Shown here piece after piece: positions 21,939 through 33,041 of a stretch of DNA of 64,000 bases. The notes under the pieces are model-generated. The model had not been told where the DNA came from, made no database searches, and saw only the letters and a program-made list of their open reading frames with translations. Origin of the DNA: Ephemerocybe angulata (lineage: Eukaryota; Basidiomycota; Agaricomycetes; Agaricales; Psathyrellaceae); NCBI GenBank assembly GCA_013368325.1, contig JAACJK010000001.1:744001-808000 (forward strand), written 5' to 3'. How positions within the stretch are numbered: the stretch's first letter is position 1; the number at the start of each line of letters is the position of its first letter. The translations under genes were made by a program, and so were the position numbers.

Positions 21939-23869
21939 ATGCGGGTGCCCCTCCTCCTTGGAGCGCTCACCCTCTCCTCGGCCCACCAAACGCCCTTCCT
22001 GACTCCGACTGCACCAAACCCACTCCTCACCCCACCCAGCCCAAACTCTACGCATGCCCTTGTCTTCAACACGCTCTCCTCCCTCCTGAGCTTCTGGCCC
22101 AACACGCGCTATCGCAACGGGCACACCATCGTCCCGGGCACCATCCCCGCAGGCACCTTCCTCTACCACGGCACCTCCACGCACGCCGTCCCCAGCACAC
22201 CCGAATGGACCGCGCTTGACGCGGAGTTCAGCTATATCTTCTGCCATGCACAGCGCCCGGGCCCTCCAAGCGACAACGGCGGGTGCTGGCACCTCACCCT
22301 TCTGGCTGTGCGCGAGCTGAAGGTGTTGTATTTCGATGGTGCGAGTGCGGATAAGGTGTTTGGGGCGCTGGATGCGCAGGATTTGATTGTGTATGGGGAG
22401 GAGTATGGGTGGGATGGGAGTGATAGAGATACGGTGGAGAGGGTGTGGGATGAACCAGAGAGATTGAGGAGGTTGTGTGAGTGGGGTGAAAAGTACTCTT
22501 TGGACGGGTTCGTGCGGATGCAGAGCTCCTTGTGCGTACCCACTCTCATTTCCATCCACTCTAAACTGATAAGCAAAACAGCGAAGTAATGCTCTGCAAC
22601 TTCACCTCCCCCTCCCTCACCCCCATCTCCTTCCTCAACCTCGTCTCAGGCCTGCAATCCCCCACATCCCACAACGCCTCCCTCTCCCAACCCGATGCCC
22701 CAGACCAAACCACGCTCATCCACCTTCACCGCGGACTCGAAGCCGGCACTATCCACGGCTCCCCGCGCACAGGCCGCACGCCCGAAACGCGGGTGCACCT
22801 CGACTGGACGCGCTTGCTTTCCTTCTACGACACGTCCCTCTTCCCCTCCCTCGTCGCTGGCCGCGCACGCGCCGAGGCCAAGGCTTCGACCCAGCATGCC
22901 ACGGATGGCAGCCTCACGAGCGTCCTGCACGCCTGGCAGCACACGCACCGGGGCACGCACCGCGTCGGCGTCCTGGGCGGGATATCGCGCACGGATCGCG
23001 AGACTCTCCTTACGCAGCTCGACGCGCTACTCTCGCCGCCGCACGCACCTGGAAGCGGCGTACCCTGGCCCGCGCTCTACGCGTCCTTGGTCGACCGCTA
23101 CGCCGAGCGTCTCGAGCTGCTCTGGAACTTACTCGTCCACCCGCCGTTGCACTCCTCACCTACTGAGGACACGCTGTCGACACTCCGCAACACGCACGCG
23201 TACGTCGACGGCATGCTCACGCCATACCTCCTCTACACCCTCCACCGGCCTCCGCCCTCCAACATCCCATCTGCCCTGAAGAGCGAACATATCTGGGCCC
23301 TGCCAATCCTTCACACATGCTCCTCCCACACTGCGCCATCACACCCCGCGCTAGAGAAGACCTATACCCCCTCCGAATGGCTTATTTCGCAAGCCTTGAA
23401 CGCGACGGGGCACGAGATCTGCCGCACGCTCGTACTGCTCTGGGCAATCGGCGTCGAAGTAGGGCTCGCGTCCCCTCCCTCGAACGAGACACCCACCGAT
23501 GCCGACCTCACAACCCTTCACGAAGCATACAAAACCACGCTGGCGGCCCTCCTCACACACCTCGACTGGTCCCTCCGCTGGTTCAAATGCACCTCGCCCT
23601 CCCCTACTTCAAATGAGCCCGAAAGCGATCCTAACCCGGGCGACGGCTGCCCATACTCCGAAACGTGCTACCTCCCCACCTGGCCTCTCTTCCACAACCT
23701 CTACCCGGGCCTACCGGGTATTCCGAGCAGGAAGTGGCCGCCGCCTAATAATGGCAGCCCGTCTGTGTTCTTTGACAACGATGAGGATGAGGAGCACCCG
23801 GACTTCTCGGAATGGGAATATCCTGCGCCGCGGTGCATTAGGCGGATCCTTCCTTTTGACCTTCCATAG
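21939..23869 (+). CDS. Secreted protein of unknown function
   Basis: Two exons, 21939-22531 and 22582-23869, with a 50-nt GTGCGT..ACAG intron; 626 residues. The start at 21939 is preferred over the in-frame ATG at 21867 because MRVPLLLGALTLSSA is a good signal peptide. The N-terminal part has NGHTIVPGTIPAGTFLYHG and PEWTALDAEFSYIFC; after the intron FEVMLCNF. Later Cys residues (CPYSETCYLPTW) suggest disulfides. I recognise the general look from fungal secreted hypothetical proteins but cannot name a function. The LYHGTS motif resembles the HG(T/S) strand of ADP-ribosyltransferase folds, a weak similarity only. A partial inverted copy of its first exon and promoter lies at 36920-37740. Confidence 0.75.
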
Positions 23870-24456
23870 ACGCGCTTTGGACTATACGATATACGATGGG
23901 TACGATGAGCTTTGGGTAGAGAAAAAGAGCAGAGGGTGCGAGGTGCGGCAGACCACGGTCTTCTCAGAGCACCATCCATCATGGGATTCGTGGCGCTAGA
24001 ATCTTGACTAGATATTATCACCAATGCAAGAAGCTCCATTAGCTGTGTTGAAATGTAGAAATATTTGGTGTACTTACCCTCCGGAATATACAGACATTCC
24101 TCCTGTGAGAGAAGTTTGGCTCTAGTCGGTCCATGAGGGTAAGGACCATCGCTCGCAATGGCGCCTAAGCTGAGACGATCGGTCTCTGGGAATTTGGACC
24201 GCTCAATGCCGAACATTTTAAGCTGCGTGTGCCACAGTGGCTCTTGCCTCCTCTATACGTATGCTTACAATGTCTGTACTAACTGTATTGGGAAACTATT
24301 CAAACTTCAAAAGTCAGCGACACCTCTTATTTAATTCGACCATAGTACAGAACACAGCATCATATAGTGCACATGCGCAACCTAACACTGAAGATGAAAG
24401 CATATACAGAACGCAGGACGTCACAAACCATTCAAGATACTAGCTGCACCCGCCAA
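23870..24456. other. Intergenic between convergent genes
   Basis: 3' flanks of the rightward secreted-protein gene and the leftward methyltransferase-GT8 gene. No gene seen. Confidence 0.5.
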
Positions 24457-26265
24457 TTACTCACCCAGAGCACGAGCGATAGCCGCATCAAACTTCTCCC
24501 CAGCTTCAACCACCATCCTCTCCCTCGCCCCATCACACACCTCTCTCCACTCGCCCTCAAAATACCCCAAATACGCAGTCCTTCGAAGTAAACCAAACCA
24601 CTCCTCCGCAAACGGATGGCCAGGGGCACCCGCATACCCCCACGGCTTCGCAGTATAAGGCTGCACCCACGGATTCAACACAATATTCAAAGCCGGATGC
24701 ACAGGCCCTGTAAAATGGACAATCCCCGGGTCTACAAGAGCCCCCTTGTCCACCCAATGTCTCCCGGCACCGTCCGACTGAGCGTACGTGCCCAACCCCT
24801 GCGCATTCCACTTCAGATTGATCTCCTTCCATTCGCCAGCGAAATGCACATTCAGCGCGTCCTGGTCTGCATACCCAGATCCCATCATCTCTCTACACCT
24901 ATCTTTCAAGCTGTCCATCCCCCCACCCAAGCGCATCTTCGCAAGGTCCATGAGCAGGACCCCGGCATTGAAGTACTTCCCTCCATTCGCTGGGATTCCA
25001 GAATGTCCAAGGGGATGTCCGACATCAAGCGCAGCGCCAACCGCACAGCCCTCAAGGTCGGTATTCCACAGCGGGCGCACGTCTCTCCGAACGAGGGTGT
25101 CAGCGTCGAGGTATAGCATGCGCTCGAGAGGCGCGAGACACGCCAGGTCGATCTTCGCCCACACCGGTCCTCCGAGCTCCGTCGTCAGACTCCCGGCAGC
25201 ATCAAGGGGGATTATGTTGAGAGTGACTGTGTCCGCGCGGTGGGACACGGTGAGGTGTAGGCGTTCCCTGTCGAGCGCTGTGAGACCGCAGTCTAGGAGG
25301 TATATGCTTATCCTCCCAGGCGTGTGGTCTAACAAGCTCGTCAGGAGAACGGAGAGGGGCATGGCGAAGGCGGAGTCGGCTGTGACTCCAACGTTCACGC
25401 CATACTCAAAGGCACCAGGAAGGCCCTCCCGGCGAGGAAGGGAAGGAACTGAGGCTGAAGCCGCCGTGGCAGAGACAGGAAGCAGGTACCCCAAACACAT
25501 GTCGACGGTCTTCCTCAACACCACCTGGTACTCCCTCCCTTCCCCCTCGACTCCTTTCTTCGCACTCAGCCTTTCATACTCTCCAAAATGCAGCGCCAGG
25601 AACGCGTCGATCCCCCGCTTCGGGTGGAGGATCGATGTCTGGGGCTCAACCTCCCACAGATAGTCGTCGAAAATAACCAGCCCGCCCTTCCTCGTCAACC
25701 TCCATGCCATCTCGCCATCCAAGAACGTGTCGTCGGAGCGGTGGCTTCCGTCCACGTATACCCAGTCGAATCCCTGCTCCATAACCTCCGACCCAACGGC
25801 GGCAAGACCGTCCGCAGCAACCGCCTCGTCCAGCAGCTTCGTCAGAGCGGTAAAGCTGAACTCAGGGATGATCCGGAAAGTCTCGCCCGTGAGCTCAAGG
25901 TTATGCCTCAACCGCTCATACCTCTCCCTCCCCTCCTTAGTCCCGAACAAATCAAAGTGGTCCACACATACAATCTCCCCCTTGTTGCCACGTTCAATCA
26001 AGTTGTTGGGGCTACCCGTAGAATTAGCGCCGTCGACCTCGGCGACGTTGCGGCGGCGGGAAAGATTGAGGAGCTCGGTGCAGAGGAAGACCGCTGAGCG
26101 GCCTTCCCATGACCCGATCTCTAGGACCCGCGCGCCGTTTCCAGCTGTGAAGGAGGACGTGGTTACGTTGGAGAAGAGCGAGCGCCAGTGGCCGACATTG
26201 TGCGAGAACCAGTCCTGGCTCTCCGTAAACCTGTATCCCTCGGCAGCATTGGAGGAGGTGTCCAT
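24457..26265 (-). CDS. Methyltransferase-glycosyltransferase 8 fusion protein
   Basis: Single exon, 602 residues. Residues about 35-240 are a class I SAM-dependent methyltransferase: motif I VLEIGSWEGRSAVF, then FDWVYVDGSHRSDDTF and GGLVIFDDYLW (Methyltransf_24 type). Residues about 290-560 are a GT8 (glycogenin/LgtC-like) domain: NVGVTADSAFAMPL, AKIDLACLAPLERMLYLDAD (DxD metal site), YFNAGVLLMDL, DQDALN and IVHFTGPVHP, the variant of the family's HxxGxxKPW end motif. No signal peptide or membrane segment is seen. It probably transfers a sugar from a UDP-sugar and methylates a glycan or linked acceptor; acceptors are unknown. It lacks introns and faces the epimerase/GT2 fusion 645 bp away, suggesting a shared promoter and pathway. 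Confidence 0.85.
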   Translation of the reverse strand: MDTSSNAAEGYRFTESQDWFSHNVGHWRSLFSNVTTSSFTAGNGARVLEIGSWEGRSAVFLCTELLNLSRRRNVAEVDGANSTGSPNNLIERGNKGEIVCVDHFDLFGTKEGRERYERLRHNLELTGETFRIIPEFSFTALTKLLDEAVAADGLAAVGSEVMEQGFDWVYVDGSHRSDDTFLDGEMAWRLTRKGGLVIFDDYLWEVEPQTSILHPKRGIDAFLALHFGEYERLSAKKGVEGEGREYQVVLRKTVDMCLGYLLPVSATAASASVPSLPRREGLPGAFEYGVNVGVTADSAFAMPLSVLLTSLLDHTPGRISIYLLDCGLTALDRERLHLTVSHRADTVTLNIIPLDAAGSLTTELGGPVWAKIDLACLAPLERMLYLDADTLVRRDVRPLWNTDLEGCAVGAALDVGHPLGHSGIPANGGKYFNAGVLLMDLAKMRLGGGMDSLKDRCREMMGSGYADQDALNVHFAGEWKEINLKWNAQGLGTYAQSDGAGRHWVDKGALVDPGIVHFTGPVHPALNIVLNPWVQPYTAKPWGYAGAPGHPFAEEWFGLLRRTAYLGYFEGEWREVCDGARERMVVEAGEKFDAAIARALGE

Positions 26266-26823
26266 CGTAGTGAGCTGTAGATGTGTGGTAGTTGCAAATG
26301 GTATGCCAGTGATGGGTGCTTGAATGTAGGGGGCCGATTGCTATTCAAGTTGATGTGGACTCATGAGGGTCGCTCGAACTGACGACGCGATAACGGAGAT
26401 ACAGCAGTATACAGCATGACGACATCCTTCCGCCCACTTCGCAGAATTCAAGGCTTCTATTAGGGTCCCCTACCCAATTCCTGAGCAGAAATCAGCGAAT
26501 AGGGCCCATCTGACCTCGGGCGCTTAAAGATTAGCTTCACGTTACCCACAGCGTGCTGCGGCATTCCCCCTTTCATTCACATCTAACGCGATAAGGACGT
26601 CTCCTCGTGTGAAGGCTCCGCAGCAGAAGAGCAGAATTGGGGTCCTCGAGTTTAAGTTGGAGATATTTAGGCCTAAGAACGTGCCTCGCGATAGAGAAGT
26701 ACACACCTCGGGTGTCTATTTCTTTCTTCTCACCGATCGTCCGACATCATGTCTAGATAGCAGCGGATCCCATATCTGATTATATTTGGTGTTACGCTGC
26801 CTTTCGCGGAGTGCAGGCTTTCA

Positions 26824-26829
26824 TATATA
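26824..26829 (+). promoter_or_regulatory. TATA-like element
   Basis: TCATATATACA lies about 80 bp before the ATG at 26910 of the epimerase/glycosyltransferase gene. Confidence 0.4.
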
Positions 26830-26909
26830 CAGGGCCGAGCGAGTATGCCTCATTTGCACTCATCAGCTTTCTTTGAGCATCGCACCCCCCAACTCGTATC
26901 GAAGACTTA

Positions 26910-29900
26910 ATGCCACCTCTGTATAAACGTGTTCTCATTACAGGCGGTCATGGATTTTTAGTACGTACCAGCTCCTAGTACAGACGTGAGGCATCTTATC
27001 AGATCTAACTCCGCCACAGGGATCCTATGTCGCAAACGCACTCCATCGGTCTGGTGAATATGACCTTGTGCGCATAGTCGATAAGAGCCCCAAGCCGACC
27101 TTCTTCGAGTCGGTGGAGATCTCCCACGAAGCCATCGTGGGGGACCTTCACGACCCCTTCGTGCTCCAATCCTCCCTTGCTGACATCGAACTCGTGTTGC
27201 ACTTTGCTGCCAACATGGGAGGAATGGGCACCATCCACCCCCAGAACGACTTTGACATATACACTGACAACCACATGCTGACCCTCGCTCTGCTCCGTGC
27301 CTGTATTGCTGCAGGTGTCAAGGGATTCTTCTACGCGTCGAGCGCGTGCGTCTACCCCGAGCACCTGCAGCAGTCCACGTACAATTCGGATTCGGATTCG
27401 GATGTATCGCTCAAGGAGGAAGACGCTTTCGCCTGTCCTCAGGCGAACGCGCCTCCTCAGCCTCAGGGTCTCTATGGCCTCGAGAAGCTCAACACAGAGC
27501 TGCTCTTAGCCCAGTTCAAGTCGCCCCTCGACATTCGTATTGCCCGATTCCACAACGTCTACGGCCCCGGGGGAACTTACATGGGCGGCCGCGAGAAGGC
27601 CCCCGCTGCTCTCCTCAGGAAGGCTGCAGCCCTCACCCTCCTGTCCCCATCCGACCGCTCTGTCCATCCCGACCTTATGCACATGGAGCTCTGGGGAGAC
27701 GGATCTCAGCGACGGAGCTTCCTTTACATCGACGACGCCGTCGACGGCATACTCCGACTCCTCCGCAGTGATTACACCTGTCCACTCAACATCGGGTCAG
27801 ACACCTCCATCTCCATCCACGACCTGTGTACCCGCGCTCTGGAATGCGCGAGCATCGACCCGAGCGCCGTTGAGATCAAGACCATAGTCGACCGGCCTGT
27901 GGGAGTTGGCTGCCGCAACTCCGCCAATACGCTCGTGAAGGCGACTCTGCACTGGGCGCCTACAGTCTCCATCGAGGAAGGCATGCGAAGGACGTACACC
28001 TGGATCCACTCCGAGATCCGCCAGCGACTTGAGGCACTGCCCGAAGGTGCCGCGCCCCGAGTCTCCTTCGTCCAGCAGCTTCAATCGAGCGAAGTCATCG
28101 ACCTCTCATCTAACACCGTCTCCTTCGCCATCCTCCTACCCATCACGTCCAGAAGCAAGACGGCCGAGCCTCACCAGTGCCTCGAAAATCTGAAGAAGTT
28201 CGCCAAGTCTCTCATCCGCACCACTCGGGACGACCTCGTACTCGGCGAGCCCTTCAACGGAGGGACGACGAGGTTTGAGATCAGGATTTACCTCGCCGTC
28301 GACCACGACGATGACTACCTCCTCCGGAACAAGCCTGATGACCTCCTTCGTTGACTCGGCCTCACAAACGTCAAGACCCAGATCTGTAACCACCCGAAGG
28401 GTCATGTCTGTGCGCTCTGGAGAGACTGTGCTCGTTCTGCATGGGCGGACAGATGTGACTACTATGTTCTCCTTGGTGACGACGTTGAGATGTTGGATGA
28501 CAGATGGATGCGTCGGGTACACGAAGAGTTTCTCTCCCTCGCGCATGGGCGCCAGGTTCCCATAGGCGTTGGGTGCATTGCCTTCACGGATACCTCCTTC
28601 CCTGGGATGCCCACCTTCCCCGTCGTCCACCGTCGGCATATGGACACCTTCAATGGCGAAGTCGTCCCCGACATATTCATCAACCAAGATGGCGACCCGT
28701 TCCTCTTCCAGCTGTACCGAAGGTGGAACTGCTCGAAGATGATTGATTGCAGGGTTTCGAATGCGATTGGAGGGAGCGTCGAGGCACGGTACGAGAAGAG
28801 CCACGCCAAAGGATGGACATTCGAGACCCTCGATAATGCAGTCGCCCGTCTCGCTGAGACTCTGTATATAGCCAGTCCTCCGACCATCACCCTTGACATC
28901 GTCGTCCCATGCTACCGAGTCGATCTCACCCTCCTCACGCGCATCCTCGAGCTTGAAGCCCGCCGACCCTCTCCGTCATGTTTATTATCATCGTCGATGA
29001 TCCCAACTCCCCTAACATCATCCACCTCGAACGACTCTTCAGTCACCGCGTCGACGTCCGTATCCGGGTGAACAAGTCGAACCTTGGAGCTTCAGCGTCC
29101 CGCAACTGCGGTATGCTGGAGGAGTCCGCTGCGGACTGGGTCCACTTCCTCGACGACGATATCGTCCCAGACCCCAACCTTCTCTTCGAGGTCGAGAAGG
29201 TCATTCGCGCCGATCCCACCGCAGCAGGCTTCGTGGGCAACTGCCAGTTCCCCGTCGCGCGCACGATGTTCCAAGCTGCTGCCCATCTCGCTGGAGTCAC
29301 GTACTTCTGGGATATAGCGACGAAGATGGATACGGATCTCCCATGGGGCGTTACGGCCAACCTCATTTTCAGGAGGAAGAACGACGGGGTGGAGTTCGAC
29401 TTGCGGTACCCGAAGACGGGAGGAGGGGAAGATATAGACTTTTGCATGCTGAAGCGCGAGGCATCGATGAAGAGCGGCGGAGGGAAGCTCGAACCTGCGC
29501 CGAAGGTCATCGTCACTCATCCATGGTGGAGCGAGGGGAAGAGGTCGTACTGGAGGTTTTATATGTGGTCCATTGGTGACGGAGCGTTGGTGATAAGGTT
29601 CCCGGAGGCGACCTATTGGGCTCCGAACACCCTGGAGGCAGCGGTGGTCATCATTCCCATCTTCCTGGCGTGCTTCCTCCAGAACCTGACCGTTAGAACC
29701 CTCGTGGATACTGTGATGCGACTGGGGATCGCATTGCTTGCACTCCTGGTGGCGAACGTCATCCACGACCTTTACCGCTACTTGGTGCGACACCCAGAGA
29801 GGATGCGAGAGTTGAAGCTTGATTTGAAGTTCCGGGGTGGACCTTGGCTGTGGGCAGCTCTAGTGGAAGGCACTTTCATTCGGATTTTCAGTGAATGTGG

Positions 29901-30069
29901 TCGATTGCGTGGAGTGGTTGCCAGGAAGGAGTGGGATGCATTCGGAAGAAGGTTTGATTGGTTTGCTGGGAGGTGGGGTAAAGGTCCTAGGAATGAAGAA
30001 AGAAGGAACAATGTTGAACGGGTTGCGCTTTGGCTTTTCGTGTGGGGAACCGTGAACATGAGCTGGTAA
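26910..30069 (+). pseudogene. GDP-mannose 3,5-epimerase-like / double glycosyltransferase fusion with a stop and a frameshift
   Basis: Exon 1 is 26910-26960; a 59-nt GTACGT..CACAG intron (26961-27019) splits the Rossmann motif GGHGFLGS. Residues 1 to about 345 are an extended SDR with the GDP-mannose 3',5'-epimerase signatures NMGGMGTI, SSACVYPE, YGLEK and GGREKAPAA. A first GT-A-like domain follows (IYLAVDHDDDYLL, then YYVLLGDDVEMLDDRWM), then a GT2 domain (TLDIVVPCY, NLGASASRNCG, FLDDDIVPD, GGGEDIDFCM) and two C-terminal membrane helices (29630-29780). TGA at 28352-28354 interrupts the first GT domain in frame; both sides are conserved. Near 28960 a one-base loss moves the frame from LELEA to SVMFIIIVDDP. 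Without these lesions it would be about 1030 residues. It is decayed, polymorphic or misread; introns removing the lesions were not found. Confidence 0.75.
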
Positions 30070-30707
30070 GTCCTGGACATGTACAAGAGTTTATGGTTTC
30101 TGTACGGGTACGGTTCGATACTATGATGTTACAATATATTCAATTTGCGCAACTGAGATTCAGATACTACGCACCATTAAGAGCCCAACTATGCATCGAT
30201 GCCTATTATGAAGTCCCACTGAACCCGATCCCGGTGTGGCAGTGGTGAGGAGGTATGGAGGAGCATGATGACGAGCAATCTGCCGTGACAACTGATCGCG
30301 AGCTATTTCACTGAGAGAGTTATTATGGCATTTGGTGGGCTTCACAAAGAAGAAAAAAGAATTACATGGTGGTGGTCGACGACGAAGAGGTGCCAGTGGT
30401 CGCTGATGGTGATCATCAAGCTTGAATCAAAGGTCTCACGCCCCTATCTTCCTCCCGCGGGCGTCCAGGCTTTGGCGTCTATTTCGGCGCTTTGTTGGAC
30501 TTTGCTCAGGGGTAGAATCCAAGACCTGATCTGCACATGCATATTTGCGTGTTAAATGAGGTAAGCTTATTGCTTGTTGAATTTGACCCCTCGCATCCCC
30601 ATTTCGCATGCATAGCAAGTCGTCTTTTGTGCTTTGTGCTGGGCACGCCACCATGCTTTGAATCGCGAGGCTTTGCCCATTGATAATACGTGGGTGCAGC
30701 CTCAGTG

Positions 30708-30715
30708 TATATAAG
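30708..30715 (+). promoter_or_regulatory. TATA box
   Basis: TATATAAG lies 51 bp before the TTG-free leader's ATG at 30766. Confidence 0.55.
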
Positions 30716-30765
30716 AGGAGAGACCTCCAGCTTTACTTCTATATTTCTCGACCACGAAGACGACC

Positions 30766-32454
30766 ATGTCCTCGATTCCTCTCGACATCGCAACTGTCTA
30801 TCCAGCCACCATGCCTTTGTCAATAGTCCCCACCGATACTACAGACACTCCACACTCGACCACAAATGAGGCAGCACCAATTAATAGACTCCCTCCCGAG
30901 CTCCTCCTAGAAATATTTCAACACGCTTCGGGGAAGAGTCAAAGTACCCACCAGACAGAAGCCTGGGTCACCTTCAGCCACACCTGCCAATACTGGCGCA
31001 GCATTGCCATCGGTTTTCCGCGCGCCTGGTCAAACATCTCCTTCAATCACGGTCCTGATTTTGCAGACATGCTTCTCTCCCGGTCTATTGACAGTGCCTT
31101 GCCACTGACCGTCCACCTGACCCCGACGCCGGCCTCTCAGGCTGATGATATGACCTGGGGCAAGGCAACAGAGGAAGTGCTCATGCGAGCCATATCGGAG
31201 TCAGCCCGTCTGCAGTCTGTCCGCATTCACACACCGCTAAAGAAGCACGCGCTTCGCCGCGTCTTACGTAGCTGGAAAAAAGCGGACCAGCCTCTACTTG
31301 TGCTTGCGCATCTCGATATCCGAGGTAGAGAGGGAAAGCTCACAGATGCCCGCGAGCTATTAGACCATAAAGTCATGAATAGAGGTGTCCCCGCCCTCCG
31401 TTCTATTGACCTCCGGGACGCTTATATCGGCACCAAGCTGCGGTTCCAAGCCGAACTAGGCGCACATATACACTGCCTGTCCCTCTGGAGAGTCTATGTC
31501 AGTGATTCACCTGACATGGCAACCGCCGCTCGACTTATCTCAGTCACTGAGCTCCTAACATGCCTGAAGGGCCTCCCACATCTCGACGACCTCTCAGTTT
31601 CCCGCCTCCTCGACATCCATCCAGACGCCTCTATCCTCCCACTCACTCTAAAAAACCTCAAAAAACTCGAGATCACCGAACCTACAACACTCACAGCCTC
31701 GATGCTGCTCAACCTCCTCCGAATCCCAAACGTTCATACGGTCCACATCGCCCTCTTGAAGCCGCTCCGCGGCCCCCGCTACCTAGCTTCACTCCTACGC
31801 AGCTTAAATACTGCCTGGGGACCAACACTCGACGACGGCTTCAGCGATAGTATCCAGTACACCTCCACCCCCAGCGAGCCTACACTTAATGCTTCCACCC
31901 TGGACGTCTTCGAATTCCAGTCCAAACCCAACTCGTGTCCCGTGCACAAGCACCCCGCTCAGATTCTAACAGTAACCGTGCCTGAGAACCCAAATCTCTC
32001 CTTCATCTCCCTTCTCCACACCTTCAGGGAAGGTCTAAACCTATACCCCGCTCAAACCATATCCCTCTGCCCACCCCCGGGCTACCCAGGCCTCCTCGGC
32101 AGTCCCGACCCTAACAGGCACTGGTACTACGCCCTCTGGCATTTCCCAGCGCTAGAGTGCTTGATACTTCAAGGGGAAGCCGTGTCTCCCAATATACTCA
32201 CCATAGCCACTGCATTGCACCTTTTCTTATCACTGGAAAGGGTCGTCATACGCAGAACTGCGTTCCCCCTTGGGCTCAGAGGGTCGTCTGTAGCCCCATT
32301 TCTGGCTGACTTCATCAAGCAATTGTGGAATCGTACACCCAAACTTCGCTCTCTCGAGTTTGTGGAATGCCCCGGGGTCACGGAAGCTGACTGCCTCTGG
32401 CTTAGTGCGCAGGTCAGACAGAGTGTCGAGATCATATGGGACCGCCATGCTTAG
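30766..32454 (+). CDS. F-box protein, divergent family member
   Basis: Single exon, 562 residues. After a Thr-rich N terminus, residues about 42-88 are an F-box (INRLPPELLLEIFQHASG, then FSHTCQYWRSIAIGFPRAW). The remainder is leucine-rich-repeat-like, with regular hydrophobic spacing (LPHLDDLSVSRLLDI, LKNLKKLEI). The final segment around LWNRTPKLRSLEFVECPGV matches the usual end of fungal F-box proteins. It lacks the LELEHDI coiled coil and the C-terminal signature of genes A-D, so it belongs to another branch. Likely SCF substrate receptor; substrate unknown. TATA box close upstream. Confidence 0.8.
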   Translation: MSSIPLDIATVYPATMPLSIVPTDTTDTPHSTTNEAAPINRLPPELLLEIFQHASGKSQSTHQTEAWVTFSHTCQYWRSIAIGFPRAWSNISFNHGPDFADMLLSRSIDSALPLTVHLTPTPASQADDMTWGKATEEVLMRAISESARLQSVRIHTPLKKHALRRVLRSWKKADQPLLVLAHLDIRGREGKLTDARELLDHKVMNRGVPALRSIDLRDAYIGTKLRFQAELGAHIHCLSLWRVYVSDSPDMATAARLISVTELLTCLKGLPHLDDLSVSRLLDIHPDASILPLTLKNLKKLEITEPTTLTASMLLNLLRIPNVHTVHIALLKPLRGPRYLASLLRSLNTAWGPTLDDGFSDSIQYTSTPSEPTLNASTLDVFEFQSKPNSCPVHKHPAQILTVTVPENPNLSFISLLHTFREGLNLYPAQTISLCPPPGYPGLLGSPDPNRHWYYALWHFPALECLILQGEAVSPNILTIATALHLFLSLERVVIRRTAFPLGLRGSSVAPFLADFIKQLWNRTPKLRSLEFVECPGVTEADCLWLSAQVRQSVEIIWDRHA

Positions 32455-33041
32455 CCTCACCATATGTAACTACATCTCTTCTAATACTACATACATGCAC
32501 AACCTTTTTAATCCTGTTGTAATATCTTCACCGCCCGGTCCTCACTGTACCATCATAGAACTCAAAACGATCGATATATTGACACACTGTATAATGCAAA
32601 CCGAGCAATGCGGCTAAGAGTCCAAAATGCAACGAAGCAATGCAGGCGGTACGTAGCTATGTAGGGGATCAGAGGCGGGTAGAGGGGTAGTAAGGGTGCA
32701 GGGGGAGGGGAGGGAAGGAGAGTAGGGCGCCGCAGAGGTGTAGAGAGAGAGAGAGGTCGTTAGGTATCGCAGAAGGTCATGTCAGTAGTCGTAACGTAAG
32801 TATAAACACAACGAGACTCGATAAAAAAGCAGCCAAGAAACAAAGAGGAAAAAATACAGCAAAAACGAAATAAGAGAGATCCAATCCGACGTGAGTGGTC
32901 ATAACGACATTATCAACCGAAACTTTTAAACATCCAGCGCTGGCGCATCAGCGAATAATAGCGCACGCTTTCAAGGTCCATCTTCAACGGGCGAAACGAA
33001 ACGAAACGAAACACGAGTCACAAGCCAAGAACTGCCCAAGC
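32455..33041. other. Intergenic between convergent genes
   Basis: Contains a purine-rich tract (about 32665-32760, ending in GAGAGAGAGAGAGG) and an A-rich stretch (32820-32880). No gene seen. Confidence 0.5.
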
